Below are positions 1 through 5,749 of a DNA stretch of 5,754 nt, piece after piece. Both the position numbers and the translations under genes were made by a program. Numbering within the stretch: position 1 is the first letter of the stretch; every line of letters starts with the position of its first letter. The notes under the pieces are model-generated. The model was not told the DNA's origin and made no database searches. It saw only the letters and a list, made by a program, of their open reading frames with translations. Location of the stretch: assembly GCA_018238825.1 (NCBI GenBank), contig JABCSP010000156.1:1-5754 (forward strand), read 5' to 3'. The DNA comes from Candidatus Thorarchaeota archaeon (GTDB lineage Archaea > Asgardarchaeota > Thorarchaeia > Thorarchaeales > Thorarchaeaceae).

Positions 1-184
1 CAGCTAGGTTTGGAATTTTTCTTAGTAACTGATTACCTAGCAGTTTGCGTAAGGCAAAACTTACTGTACGAGGAGCCATGTTTAGTTTATCACTAATCTC
101 TAGAGGACACATTGGTCCATTGTTGAATAGTGCTCCGAGTATTGCAATTGCGCTTTTTGGAGTTCTTCCTGGTCGAATAGTCAA
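1..184 (-). CDS. Winged-helix DNA-binding protein, partial (C-terminus off the left edge)
   Basis: This is the N-terminal 61 or so residues of a probable transcription regulator; the rest is beyond position 1. After a short basic lead (TIRPGRTPKSA) the protein reads as a winged helix-turn-helix: helix 1 SAIAILGALFNNGPM, helix 2 CPLEISDKLN, recognition helix MAPRTVSFALRKLLGNQLL, then RKIPNLA at the edge. The pattern of 'interval, arginine-threonine-valine, ALRKL, nonpolar, K-x-PNL' matches the small archaeal MarR/TrmB-like regulators with a recognition helix of the type RTVRYAL and the ending PNL. The frame is closed upstream by a TGA near 255 and contains no ATG or GTG before the domain, so I chose the TTG at 184. 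A GGAG lies at 200-197, twelve bases upstream, which is longer than ideal. It is co-oriented with the WD40 gene, 154 bases downstream of it. Target genes and ligand are unknown. The fold is fairly sure, the start is not. Confidence 0.72.
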   Translation of the reverse strand, partial: MTIRPGRTPKSAIAILGALFNNGPMCPLEISDKLNMAPRTVSFALRKLLGNQLLRKIPNLA

Positions 185-235
185 TATAGTAACAATCTCC
201 TGTCTTTTTGAACAAGAAAGTAGTAGCCCAGAAAT

Positions 236-245
236 GATATGTATC
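236..245 (-). promoter_or_regulatory. Possible TATA box for the winged-helix gene
   Basis: Reading the minus strand, GATACATATC resembles a weak archaeal TATA element. Transcription would start about 26 bases further on, near 213, giving a leader of roughly 29 bases that carries the GGAG before the TTG start at 184. No clear BRE is visible upstream. This rests on position and AT-rich composition only. The rest of the 185-338 gap shows several TTTT runs on the minus strand (about 302-268), which could end the WD40 transcript, but no hairpin. Confidence 0.25.
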
Positions 246-338
246 TGCGTGAACCGAAATCATAAGATTTGGTCAAAATCATATGCAAAACATCTCAAAA
301 GGGAAGCATGAGATGCGTTTTGTAACAAATGGTTTTTT

Positions 339-1247
339 CTAATCATTCAGGTCTGTTTTGCGAAAGTATCGAATGTTGCCATCTGCACATCCAAAGTAAA
401 CATAATCATCATCATGTGTTAGATCAATGATTCTTCCCACACCTGAGTCTACCGTAACTACTTCGCTCCAATCCGATTTTGAATACACTCGAACTGTGCC
501 ATCATCAGATGCAGAATATACATAGGAATTGTCTACCCCTAGAGCGTTCACATTGTCACTGTGCCCTTTCAATACTTGTACACAATTCCAATCCTTCTTG
601 TCCCACACTCTCACAGCACTTTCGAATTCCGGGGGTCTTGGAGAACCAGGACCACCCCACCAGATTTCGCCAGATCCAGAGTAGACATACTTCTCATCTA
701 CAGTTAGAGAGAAGATATTAGCACCATGACCATAAAGAGATGTTATCCTCCGAAAATCACCACGAGAGAAAATATTGATACAGTTATCAATACCTCCAGC
801 GTAGATGTACTTCTCATCTAAGCCAACAGCTAATACAAAATGGGTCTGAGCCGTTATTGATCCAATATTTGTCCAATCATTCTTTTTCCAGATTTTTACA
901 GTAGCATCACCGGATCCAGTAACAAGATGATGAGAATCTGCAGCAATATCAAAGACTGTTCCAACATGCCCTTTGAGGACTTCGATCAAATCTAAATCAG
1001 GATTATAAACACGAACTTCAGGATCTCCAGAAATACTTCCACTATAGAGATTCTGCCCATCAGAAAACAACGATATTATCTGGGTCGATGTCTGACCAGG
1101 AATGACTTTTGGTGAATCAAAACTTGACTTATCCCAAACCGTTATTCCACCATCACTGTCAGAGGCGTACAGATTCTTATCATCAACAGTTATTGCGGTG
1201 ACTGTAACAAGATTGCCAGTTGCATTTCTGAGCACAGACGGTTTCAA
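339..1247 (-). CDS. WD40-repeat protein, complete seven-bladed beta-propeller
   Basis: A 302-residue protein made almost wholly of seven WD40-type units, the number of a closed propeller. By eye the blades are about residues 12-44, 45-87, 88-125, 126-165, 166-220, 221-260 and 261-302. Each has an inner strand ending VDxxYVYSGS or similar and an outer strand such as VRVWDKKDW or VKIWKKNDW; blades 3, 5 and 6 keep the GH dipeptide (G93-H94, G173-H174, G228-H229). Blade 5 carries an extra loop of about 18 residues, 193-210, rich in G, W and P. There is no signal peptide or membrane segment, so it should be cytosolic. WD40 propellers usually act as protein-binding platforms with no catalysis; the partner is unknown. 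The start is a TTG at 1247, because a TGA closes the frame about 36 bases upstream with no ATG or GTG between. A GTG at residue 5 is an alternative start. No ribosome binding site is seen, so a leaderless or short-leader transcript is possible. Confidence 0.9.
   Translation of the reverse strand: MKPSVLRNATGNLVTVTAITVDDKNLYASDSDGGITVWDKSSFDSPKVIPGQTSTQIISLFSDGQNLYSGSISGDPEVRVYNPDLDLIEVLKGHVGTVFDIAADSHHLVTGSGDATVKIWKKNDWTNIGSITAQTHFVLAVGLDEKYIYAGGIDNCINIFSRGDFRRITSLYGHGANIFSLTVDEKYVYSGSGEIWWGGPGSPRPPEFESAVRVWDKKDWNCVQVLKGHSDNVNALGVDNSYVYSASDDGTVRVYSKSDWSEVVTVDSGVGRIIDLTHDDDYVYFGCADGNIRYFRKTDLND
681..820 (-). repeat. DNA-level trace of WD40 blade duplication, 120-base period
   Basis: The 20-base words at 681-700 and 801-820 differ at only two positions and are exactly 120 bases, or 40 codons, apart. 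They encode the equivalent strand of blades 5 and 4 (DEKYVY and DEKYIY). A more diverged relative of this word is visible near 1165-1190 in blade 1. Forty codons is one WD40 blade, so the propeller probably grew or was homogenised by tandem duplication. This is repeat structure inside the coding gene, not a separate element. Confidence 0.6.
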
Positions 1248-1283
1248 TAATCTATTAGATTTCGGATTAATATTTCATCCCCG

Positions 1284-1294
1284 TATTAGATAAA
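1284..1294 (-). promoter_or_regulatory. Possible TATA box for the WD40 gene
   Basis: On the minus strand TTTATCTAATA lies about 37-47 bases before the TTG start at 1247. A start of transcription about 26 bases downstream would fall near 1262, leaving a leader of about 15 bases with no ribosome binding site. The 100-base gap between the TPR-like gene and the WD40 gene is AT-rich and holds no other recognisable element apart from an out-of-frame ATG followed two codons later by TAA. The match is weak. Confidence 0.25.
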
Positions 1295-1347
1295 CTGAAG
1301 TGACATATACATCTTACCAATATGCAATATCGATTATGCCTGGCAGT

Positions 1348-1917
1348 TCATAGTGCAACAAGAGAGCTGGTTTCTAATGACCATCCCAATTGTTTAGCTG
1401 TCTTGAAAGCTTCACTTGACTCGTTATATTTTTCTGCAATCCAGAGTACAATTCGAAGTTTGTACCAGAGGTTGGGATTATCTTTATCAGCCTTTATTTC
1501 CTTACGGACAACTTTCACTAATTTCCGGAAATATTTCATTTCTGCTTTCCGATCCTTATCTACAGTTTTTAAAAGCCCGTATATGAAGTCCGTAGGTCTA
1601 TCAAGTGTATAATCTAGAAATTCCTTGGAACGGCCCTTGAGAAAATCGTTCACTGCTGTTTGATGTGTGTCTTTCACTCGCCACAGCTCTCCGGTTACAA
1701 CTTGCTGCTCATAACCACGCTCCATGAACTGCAGAAGATCGAAAAGATTTGATGTGACAGGGTGGTCATCACTCAATAGATTCTTGCAACAGGTCCACTC
1801 ATAATAGACAAGCTGTGAACCAATTTTACGCAAAATGCTAGGTGTTGGTCCAATTTTTTTCAGGTCGTTCATGACATCTTTTACTGCATACTTCTTTCTC
1901 TTGGGTAATTGTACCAT
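1348..1917 (-). CDS. Uncharacterised helical protein with C-terminal TPR-like repeat
   Basis: I do not recognise the family. The 189-residue protein is soluble, charged and apparently all-helical. Its last 43 residues (about 147-189) read NPNLWYKLRIVLWIAEKYNES followed by SEAFKTAKQLGW, which fits one tetratricopeptide unit: W and L in helix A, Y at the turn, A-F-x-x-A in helix B. Upstream, residues 10-100 form predicted helices with a Cys-Cys pair in YEWTCCKNLL, and residues 120-145 are strongly basic and acidic in alternation (KDRKAEMKYFRKLVKVVRKE). No catalytic motif, signal peptide or membrane segment is visible. The open frame continues up to an ATG at 1986, but the ATG at 1917 has a near-perfect ribosome binding site and the extra 23 residues look unstructured, so 1917 is preferred. 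It follows ecfT by 97 bases and precedes the WD40 gene by 100. A role in protein binding is an inference from the TPR-like end only. Confidence 0.75.
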   Translation of the reverse strand: MVQLPKRKKYAVKDVMNDLKKIGPTPSILRKIGSQLVYYEWTCCKNLLSDDHPVTSNLFDLLQFMERGYEQQVVTGELWRVKDTHQTAVNDFLKGRSKEFLDYTLDRPTDFIYGLLKTVDKDRKAEMKYFRKLVKVVRKEIKADKDNPNLWYKLRIVLWIAEKYNESSEAFKTAKQLGWSLETSSLVAL

Positions 1918-1921
1918 GATT

Positions 1922-1930
1922 TCACCTACC
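1922..1930 (-). promoter_or_regulatory. Ribosome binding site that sets the start at 1917
   Basis: GGTAGGTGA on the minus strand, complementary to the 3' end of archaeal 16S rRNA over AGGTGA, sits four bases before the ATG at 1917. The ATG at 1986 has only a weak GTGG before it. This is the reason for the shorter gene model. A poor TATA-like stretch, TTATTACTTATC, lies about 45 bases upstream of the start and could be its promoter. Confidence 0.7.
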
Positions 1931-2014
1931 AAGTGTGGTTGTGTGATTGTTCTTCTTTCTGATAAGTAATAACCCGATGAACTCATCCACTATTTTGAGG
2001 ATTGGCAGTGTTTC

Positions 2015-2776
2015 TTAGAAAGGAATGCTCCAGTCTGGTAGTGGAATATTGAGTCGAATGTAAATCACTATAATCAATACAACCAAAGAGATAATGCATA
2101 CAGCCCAATCACGTTTTTGAAATGAGAGCTTCTCCATGTAAGTCCGATTCTTACTTGCTCCAAAACCTCTTGATTCCATACTCTCAGCTATAGAGAGAGC
2201 TCGACGTATTGATACAATTATGAGTGGAACTATTATTGGTACTATATTTCGAATTCGTGTAAGGATGTTTCCTTTGTCAAGCTCAACTCCACGTGCTTTC
2301 TGAGTATCCATAATGGCATATGCCTCTTGGCCCAGAGTTGGCACATATCTCATTGCCATACTCATAGCAAAAGCAAACTCGAATTTGACTCTCATTTGTA
2401 TCAATGCCTGAGAGAGTTCATCAGGAGGTACTGTAAGGAAGAAGATTGAGAATGAAGTCATCAAAGCAATTAGTCGGAGAATTAATGCGATTGAATAATT
2501 GAGAGGATTCGGATAAGTTGAGAGTAGTGTATTAAAAATCAATATGAAAACCAGAAGAATTGACAGCCCCTTCATACTTCGAAGCCACCGTTTCAGTGAT
2601 TTAGCAGCAGTCATCATAGGGATAAGAACACAGATTATAATGAGTAATGGAAATATCTCCAGAAATAGCAGTGAAATCACAGCAAGGACAATTGAAAGGA
2701 GCAACTTTGCTCTCGGATCTAAGCGATGTACTATCGAGTCTTGTCGTGTGTATTGAAAAACTTCAAGAAATGACAT
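2015..2776 (-). CDS. ecfT: Energy-coupling factor transporter transmembrane protein EcfT
   Basis: EcfT (CbiQ family) is the membrane scaffold of ECF vitamin and metal importers. It joins a substrate-binding S component to the two EcfA ATPases and passes on the motion from ATP hydrolysis. The 253-residue protein has the family's N-terminal LDPRAK (19-24), hydrophobic segments at about 25-56, 71-86, 96-116, 178-190 and 225-242, and the long cytoplasmic coupling region. That region includes MRYVPTLGQEA (142-152), the first coupling motif QKARG (159-163) and the second MESRG (200-204); these X-R-G motifs dock into the ATPase grooves. Length is normal for the family. The start is the ATG at 2776, one base after the ecfA2 stop and six bases after a GGGAGGTG site; an in-frame GTG at 2785 lies within ecfA2 and inside that site, so it is unlikely. 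It is the last gene of the operon. No S component is adjacent, so the substrate cannot be told. Confidence 0.95.
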   Translation of the reverse strand: MSFLEVFQYTRQDSIVHRLDPRAKLLLSIVLAVISLLFLEIFPLLIIICVLIPMMTAAKSLKRWLRSMKGLSILLVFILIFNTLLSTYPNPLNYSIALILRLIALMTSFSIFFLTVPPDELSQALIQMRVKFEFAFAMSMAMRYVPTLGQEAYAIMDTQKARGVELDKGNILTRIRNIVPIIVPLIIVSIRRALSIAESMESRGFGASKNRTYMEKLSFQKRDWAVCIISLVVLIIVIYIRLNIPLPDWSIPF

Positions 2777-2777
2777 A

Positions 2778-3602
2778 TCACACACCTCCCAATACTCTTA
2801 CAATTTCATTTTCAAGTTCTGAGAGGAGAGTCAGCCGTTCCTGCACTTTTGGATAAATTTCGTGAAGTGATCTCGCAGCTTGTGTAAGTTGGGGAGCAGT
2901 GAGGGAGCATTTCTTAATGACTTTATCATTGCTAAGGACTGAGTTCGTTGGTCCATCAGCAATAATATTCCCATTTGCCATTGCTATTGTTCGTGGAAAG
3001 TTCTCAATTACAAATTCAATATCATGTGTAACTACAATGACTGTTCGACCCTTTTCGTTCAGTCCCATCAGCATCTCCGCCAGTTTCTCCTTCTGACGGG
3101 CATCTTGTCCAATTGTTGGTTCATCAAGAGCCAATATACGTGGTTCTGTGGCTAGCACTGAAGCAAGCGCAACACGTTTTCGTTCTCCACCTGATAGTGT
3201 AAATGGAGACCTCTCTGATAACCCCGCAAGCCCGAGACTCGCAAGGGTTCTCTCAGTCCGCTCTTTGATTTCATCTTCAGAAAAACCAAGTTGCTTCAGC
3301 CCAAATACCACTTCTTTTTCCACGCTATCGAGAAAGAGTTGATGATCAGGGTTTTGCATCACTAGACCAATCTCACGCGCAAGCTCAGCAACAGAATAAT
3401 GCTTAATATCAACACCATCAAAAATAATCCGACCGCTGTTAGGGCGAAGCAAACCATTGAGATGTTTTACTAACGTTGTCTTCCCTGCACCATTACTACC
3501 CATAATCGCTATTCTTTCACTATCATCAATTTGAAGTGAAACACCTTGAAGGGCGGTGTAGAGCCCATCATAAGCAAAATGAACATCCTCCATCATAATC
3601 AT
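2778..3602 (-). CDS. ecfA2: ECF transporter ATP-binding protein (second ATPase, EcfA2-type)
   Basis: One of the two ABC ATPases that power the ECF importer, working in the cytoplasm as a heterodimer with the product of the upstream gene. All nucleotide-binding motifs are present: Walker A GSNGAGKTT (35-43), Q-loop MQNPDHQLF with Q83, signature LSGGE (135-139), Walker B ILALDE (155-160) with catalytic E160, and H-loop H192 in VVTHD. The QNPDHQ form of the Q-loop is typical of EcfA proteins. The D-loop is GQDARQ instead of the more common GLDP. The C-terminal 70 residues carry the family's dimerisation-type extension. At 274 residues the length is normal. The ATG at 3602 shares one base with the upstream stop (TAATG) and follows AAGGAGG (3619-3613) by ten bases; two further ATG codons at residues 3 and 4 are alternatives. 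Which of the two ATPases is called A1 or A2 is a naming choice based on gene order. Confidence 0.94.
   Translation of the reverse strand: MIMMEDVHFAYDGLYTALQGVSLQIDDSERIAIMGSNGAGKTTLVKHLNGLLRPNSGRIIFDGVDIKHYSVAELAREIGLVMQNPDHQLFLDSVEKEVVFGLKQLGFSEDEIKERTERTLASLGLAGLSERSPFTLSGGERKRVALASVLATEPRILALDEPTIGQDARQKEKLAEMLMGLNEKGRTVIVVTHDIEFVIENFPRTIAMANGNIIADGPTNSVLSNDKVIKKCSLTAPQLTQAARSLHEIYPKVQERLTLLSELENEIVRVLGGV
2783..2790 (-). promoter_or_regulatory. Ribosome binding site for ecfT within the end of ecfA2
   Basis: GGGAGGTG on the minus strand lies six bases before the ATG at 2776. It overlaps the last glycine and valine codons of ecfA2. The spacing decides the ecfT start over the GTG at 2785 and indicates tightly linked translation of the two genes. 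Confidence 0.8.
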
Positions 3603-4444
3603 TACGAGGATGCCTCCTTTACAAGCCCTGCAAGTTCATCTCCTGTTAGAGGAATACTTCCAAGGTCTATGCCATGCTGCTCCTTTAGACGTTTATAGAC
3701 AAGTGTTGCCTTAGGAACACCAATACCAATCTCCTGGCAGATATCCTGAGCCAATATTTCTCTAGGTGGACCATCAGCAACAATACGTCCCTTATCCATC
3801 AAAACAATCCTACTTGCATCCTTTGATACGAGATCCAAACGGTGCTCGACTAGAATAACGGTCATATCCCGTTTGTTCAAACTAGATATGATGTCAAGAA
3901 TAACCTCAGCACTTTGAGGGTCAAGATTGGAGGTGGGTTCATCTGCAACAAGTATCTTGGGTTTTAGTGCAAGAGTTGCAGCCATAGCCACACGCTGTTG
4001 TTCACCCCCAGACATTTCGTGAGGGTGTTTTTCCCTGAGATGTTCAATGTCAAGTAGCTGGATAATCTCCTCTACTCGGCGTCTTATCTCACTTGGTTCA
4101 ACTCCAAGATTTTCAGGTCCAAATGCAATCTCTTTCTCTACATTAAGGGTAACAAGCTGATTCTCTGGTTCTTGAAAGACCAATCCTGCAATTGAGGATA
4201 GTTCAGCAACGGTGTGCTCTCGTGTGTTCTTGCCATCAATAATGACATTCCCAGAAATATAACCTCGGTGAAACTGCGGTACGAGAGCATTAATTGTTCT
4301 ACATAGAGTAGTCTTTCCACAGCCACTAGGTCCTGTGATTACAACATATTCGCCCTCTTCGATTGTGAGGTCTATCTTTTTGAGTGCTAGAGATTCAGCT
4401 CCATAATACTTGAAGCTAAAATCATTGAGCTCAACAAGTGGCAC
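3602..4444 (-). CDS. ecfA1: ECF transporter ATP-binding protein (first ATPase, EcfA1-type)
   Basis: Partner ATPase of the ECF module. Walker A is GPSGCGKTT (38-46), the Q-loop is VFQEPENQLV with Q91, the signature is MSGGEQQ (144-150), Walker B is ILVADE (164-169) with E169, the D-loop is SNLDPQ (172-177), and the H-loop is H201 in VEHRLD. The EPENQ Q-loop and VEHRLD H-loop are characteristic of the first of the two ATPases in many ECF and YkoD-like systems. Both ATP sites of the heterodimer therefore look active. The 280-residue length is normal, with a C-terminal extension ending GLVKEASS. The start is a GTG at 4444, eight bases after AGGAGGT; this gives the expected N-terminus PLVELNDFSFKY. 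A nearer ATG at 4448 is out of frame and reaches a stop after five codons. It lies 13 bases after the DHH gene. Confidence 0.94.
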   Translation of the reverse strand: MPLVELNDFSFKYYGAESLALKKIDLTIEEGEYVVITGPSGCGKTTLCRTINALVPQFHRGYISGNVIIDGKNTREHTVAELSSIAGLVFQEPENQLVTLNVEKEIAFGPENLGVEPSEIRRRVEEIIQLLDIEHLREKHPHEMSGGEQQRVAMAATLALKPKILVADEPTSNLDPQSAEVILDIISSLNKRDMTVILVEHRLDLVSKDASRIVLMDKGRIVADGPPREILAQDICQEIGIGVPKATLVYKRLKEQHGIDLGSIPLTGDELAGLVKEASS

Positions 4445-4452
4445 TCATAAAT

Positions 4453-4459
4453 ACCTCCT
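4453..4459 (-). promoter_or_regulatory. Ribosome binding site for ecfA1, overlapping the DHH stop codon
   Basis: AGGAGGT on the minus strand begins within the TAG stop of the DHH gene. It is four bases from an out-of-frame ATG at 4448 and eight from the in-frame GTG at 4444. Only the GTG opens the ATPase, so the GTG is taken as the start. Confidence 0.75.
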
Positions 4460-5450
4460 AAGATTCTGCTGTTGCGTTTTCTACGGCGGCCTTTATCAGT
4501 TCTACCGCCTTATCAAGTGCTTCACTCAAATTCTTTGTTCCATTGGCACCTGCTGCATTCGCATGACCCCCACCTTTCCCACCGATTATCTTTCCTAGGG
4601 GCGCCATTATGTCAGTCCCCAGATTGATATTTGTTTTTTCATAGAACTCACGAGTGCTTCGGGAACTAAGCCGAACTTTGTTTTTTGTTGGTCTTCCACC
4701 TATGATTGCAGCATCTGCACCCATCTCAATTAATCCTCGACAGGCACTTGCTTCAAAAGCGTTGATTACTGAGGTTGCAATCACCCAATCATCAAAGAGG
4801 TGAATCCTAGCATTTCTAGCTGCTTTCAGACGTGCAATTCTCTCAGAACGATTGGGACGTATCCGTAAAGATTTTACACATTTATCATAGTCAGCTCCAG
4901 ATTTAATTAATTCAATTCCGATTTGGAAAGTACGTAAGTCCGTATAGATGAATCGACGTGTGTCAAACAGAATCCCGGCAAGTAATAGATCGGCTGTGTT
5001 AGAATCAATCTCGATTTCAAGGTCTTGGAAAATATCGACCATAATTTCACAAGTTGAGAAGCGCTCACTCTTGACAAGCCTATGTTCTGCAATTGCCCCC
5101 ACGTCGGGATTAGGCTCATGGTGGTCGATAATAATTGTCTTGTTTGGATCAGAAGGAATATCTTGGAAATCAGTTCCTAGCTGTAGCTTACTATTTGTAT
5201 CCAGCATAATAACCAAATCATAATCAGCTTCAGGATTCTCCAGAATCTCGTCTTTCAGTTCAAAAATATCTAAGACCTGTTTTGAAAGACGACTAAGATC
5301 ATCAGCCATCAGAGTTGGAGTTCCTTTAGGATTAATCGTTTTATAGAGTCTTGAAAAAGCAATCATCGAACAAACAGCATCAGGGTCTGCATTCTGATGA
5401 CCCATTATCAGAGGTTTCATCGATTTTGAAAGAAGCTCTCTCAAGTTCAT
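4458..5450 (-). CDS. DHH/DHHA1-family phosphoesterase (NrnA-like)
   Basis: A manganese-dependent phosphoesterase of the DHH superfamily. Relatives such as NrnA degrade very short RNAs and dephosphorylate pAp, or hydrolyse cyclic dinucleotides and their products. The N-terminal DHH domain has motif I GHQNADPDAV (H18, D22, D24), motif II MLDTNS (D84), motif III IIDHHEPN (D109-H110-H111) and motif IV GILFDTRRF (D163), so the two-metal site is complete. The C-terminal DHHA1 domain shows the substrate-handling KVRLSSRS and the glycine-rich GGKGGGHANAAG (290-301, H296). At 330 residues the length is normal for a stand-alone NrnA-like enzyme, without the helicase-type or CBS domains of other classes. 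The ATG at 5450 overlaps the DUF3194 stop by four bases (ATGA), suggesting coupled translation. The same gene order, DUF3194 then DHH, occurs in other archaea. The exact substrate cannot be told from the sequence, so no symbol is given. Confidence 0.93.
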   Translation of the reverse strand: MNLRELLSKSMKPLIMGHQNADPDAVCSMIAFSRLYKTINPKGTPTLMADDLSRLSKQVLDIFELKDEILENPEADYDLVIMLDTNSKLQLGTDFQDIPSDPNKTIIIDHHEPNPDVGAIAEHRLVKSERFSTCEIMVDIFQDLEIEIDSNTADLLLAGILFDTRRFIYTDLRTFQIGIELIKSGADYDKCVKSLRIRPNRSERIARLKAARNARIHLFDDWVIATSVINAFEASACRGLIEMGADAAIIGGRPTKNKVRLSSRSTREFYEKTNINLGTDIMAPLGKIIGGKGGGHANAAGANGTKNLSEALDKAVELIKAAVENATAES

Positions 5451-5749
5451 TTTCCTTTCATCTCCATCAGCTTCTTCTCAAGCCACTCCACTCCGCAATC
5501 CACGGCTTCCTGTAATAGGTCATCAAGATCATGACCTGTGTCAAAGGATTGGTTGATATCGATATCTATGTTTACATCAAGTTGACCATCTAGCAGGTTG
5601 AGAGAACAAGTGATGAACAGGACATCTAGACTCTTTTCTGGTACCTTGTTTTTAATGAAATCTGAAACTTGGACTTCACATTCTTCTGCCAATTGTTCAA
5701 TAATATCTTCAGAGATATCAGGAAGTCCGATATCGATAATGGCACTCAT
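5447..5749 (-). CDS. DUF3194-family small archaeal protein
   Basis: A 100-residue acidic protein that I assign to DUF3194 (PF11419), an archaeal family of unknown function. The N-terminal part (1-35) is helical and acidic, with LPDISEDIIEQLAEECEVQV typical of the family's 'LP-x-LS-x-E' opening. The middle (about 40-68) alternates hydrophobic residues as beta strands, ending in LDVNIDIDIN, and the C-terminal part (70-100) is a helix ending KKLMEMKGK. No catalytic motif is visible. In other archaea this gene usually follows prefoldin beta and precedes a DHH phosphoesterase; here it precedes the DHH gene, overlapping it by four bases. The ATG at 5749 has only GAGAA visible before it because the window ends at 5754. 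The start and the upstream partner therefore cannot be confirmed. The family call is from pattern and context, not a search. Confidence 0.8.
   Translation of the reverse strand: MSAIIDIGLPDISEDIIEQLAEECEVQVSDFIKNKVPEKSLDVLFITCSLNLLDGQLDVNIDIDINQSFDTGHDLDDLLQEAVDCGVEWLEKKLMEMKGK

Noticed and set aside
45..311. Plus-strand open frame of 88 codons
   Set aside because: No recognisable domain or ribosome binding site, and it lies opposite a clear minus-strand winged-helix gene in the 1-184 part.
479..1293. Plus-strand frames at 479-721 and 1102-1293
   Set aside because: They lie antisense to the well-supported WD40 gene, with cysteine- and histidine-rich, unfolded-looking translations.
1322..1612. 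Plus-strand frame of 96 codons
   Set aside because: Antisense shadow of the TPR-like gene; serine- and leucine-rich translation with no motif.
1918..1986. N-terminal extension of the TPR-like protein to the ATG at 1986
   Set aside because: Weak ribosome binding site at 1986, a near-perfect one before 1917, and a low-complexity polar extension.
1918..2014. Terminator hairpin or riboswitch after ecfT
   Set aside because: No stable inverted repeat with a T run and no known aptamer pattern could be seen by eye in this gap.
2777..2785. GTG start of ecfT at 2785
   Set aside because: It falls inside the ribosome binding site GGGAGGTG, which is correctly spaced for the ATG at 2776.
4138..4326. Minus-strand frame of 62 codons inside ecfA1
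   Set aside because: Different frame within a complete ATPase gene whose Walker A to Q-loop region is intact.
4948..5223. Plus-strand frame of 91 codons and the overlapping minus-strand frame at 4907-5119
   Set aside because: Both are inside the DHH gene, whose catalytic motifs are all in the chosen frame.
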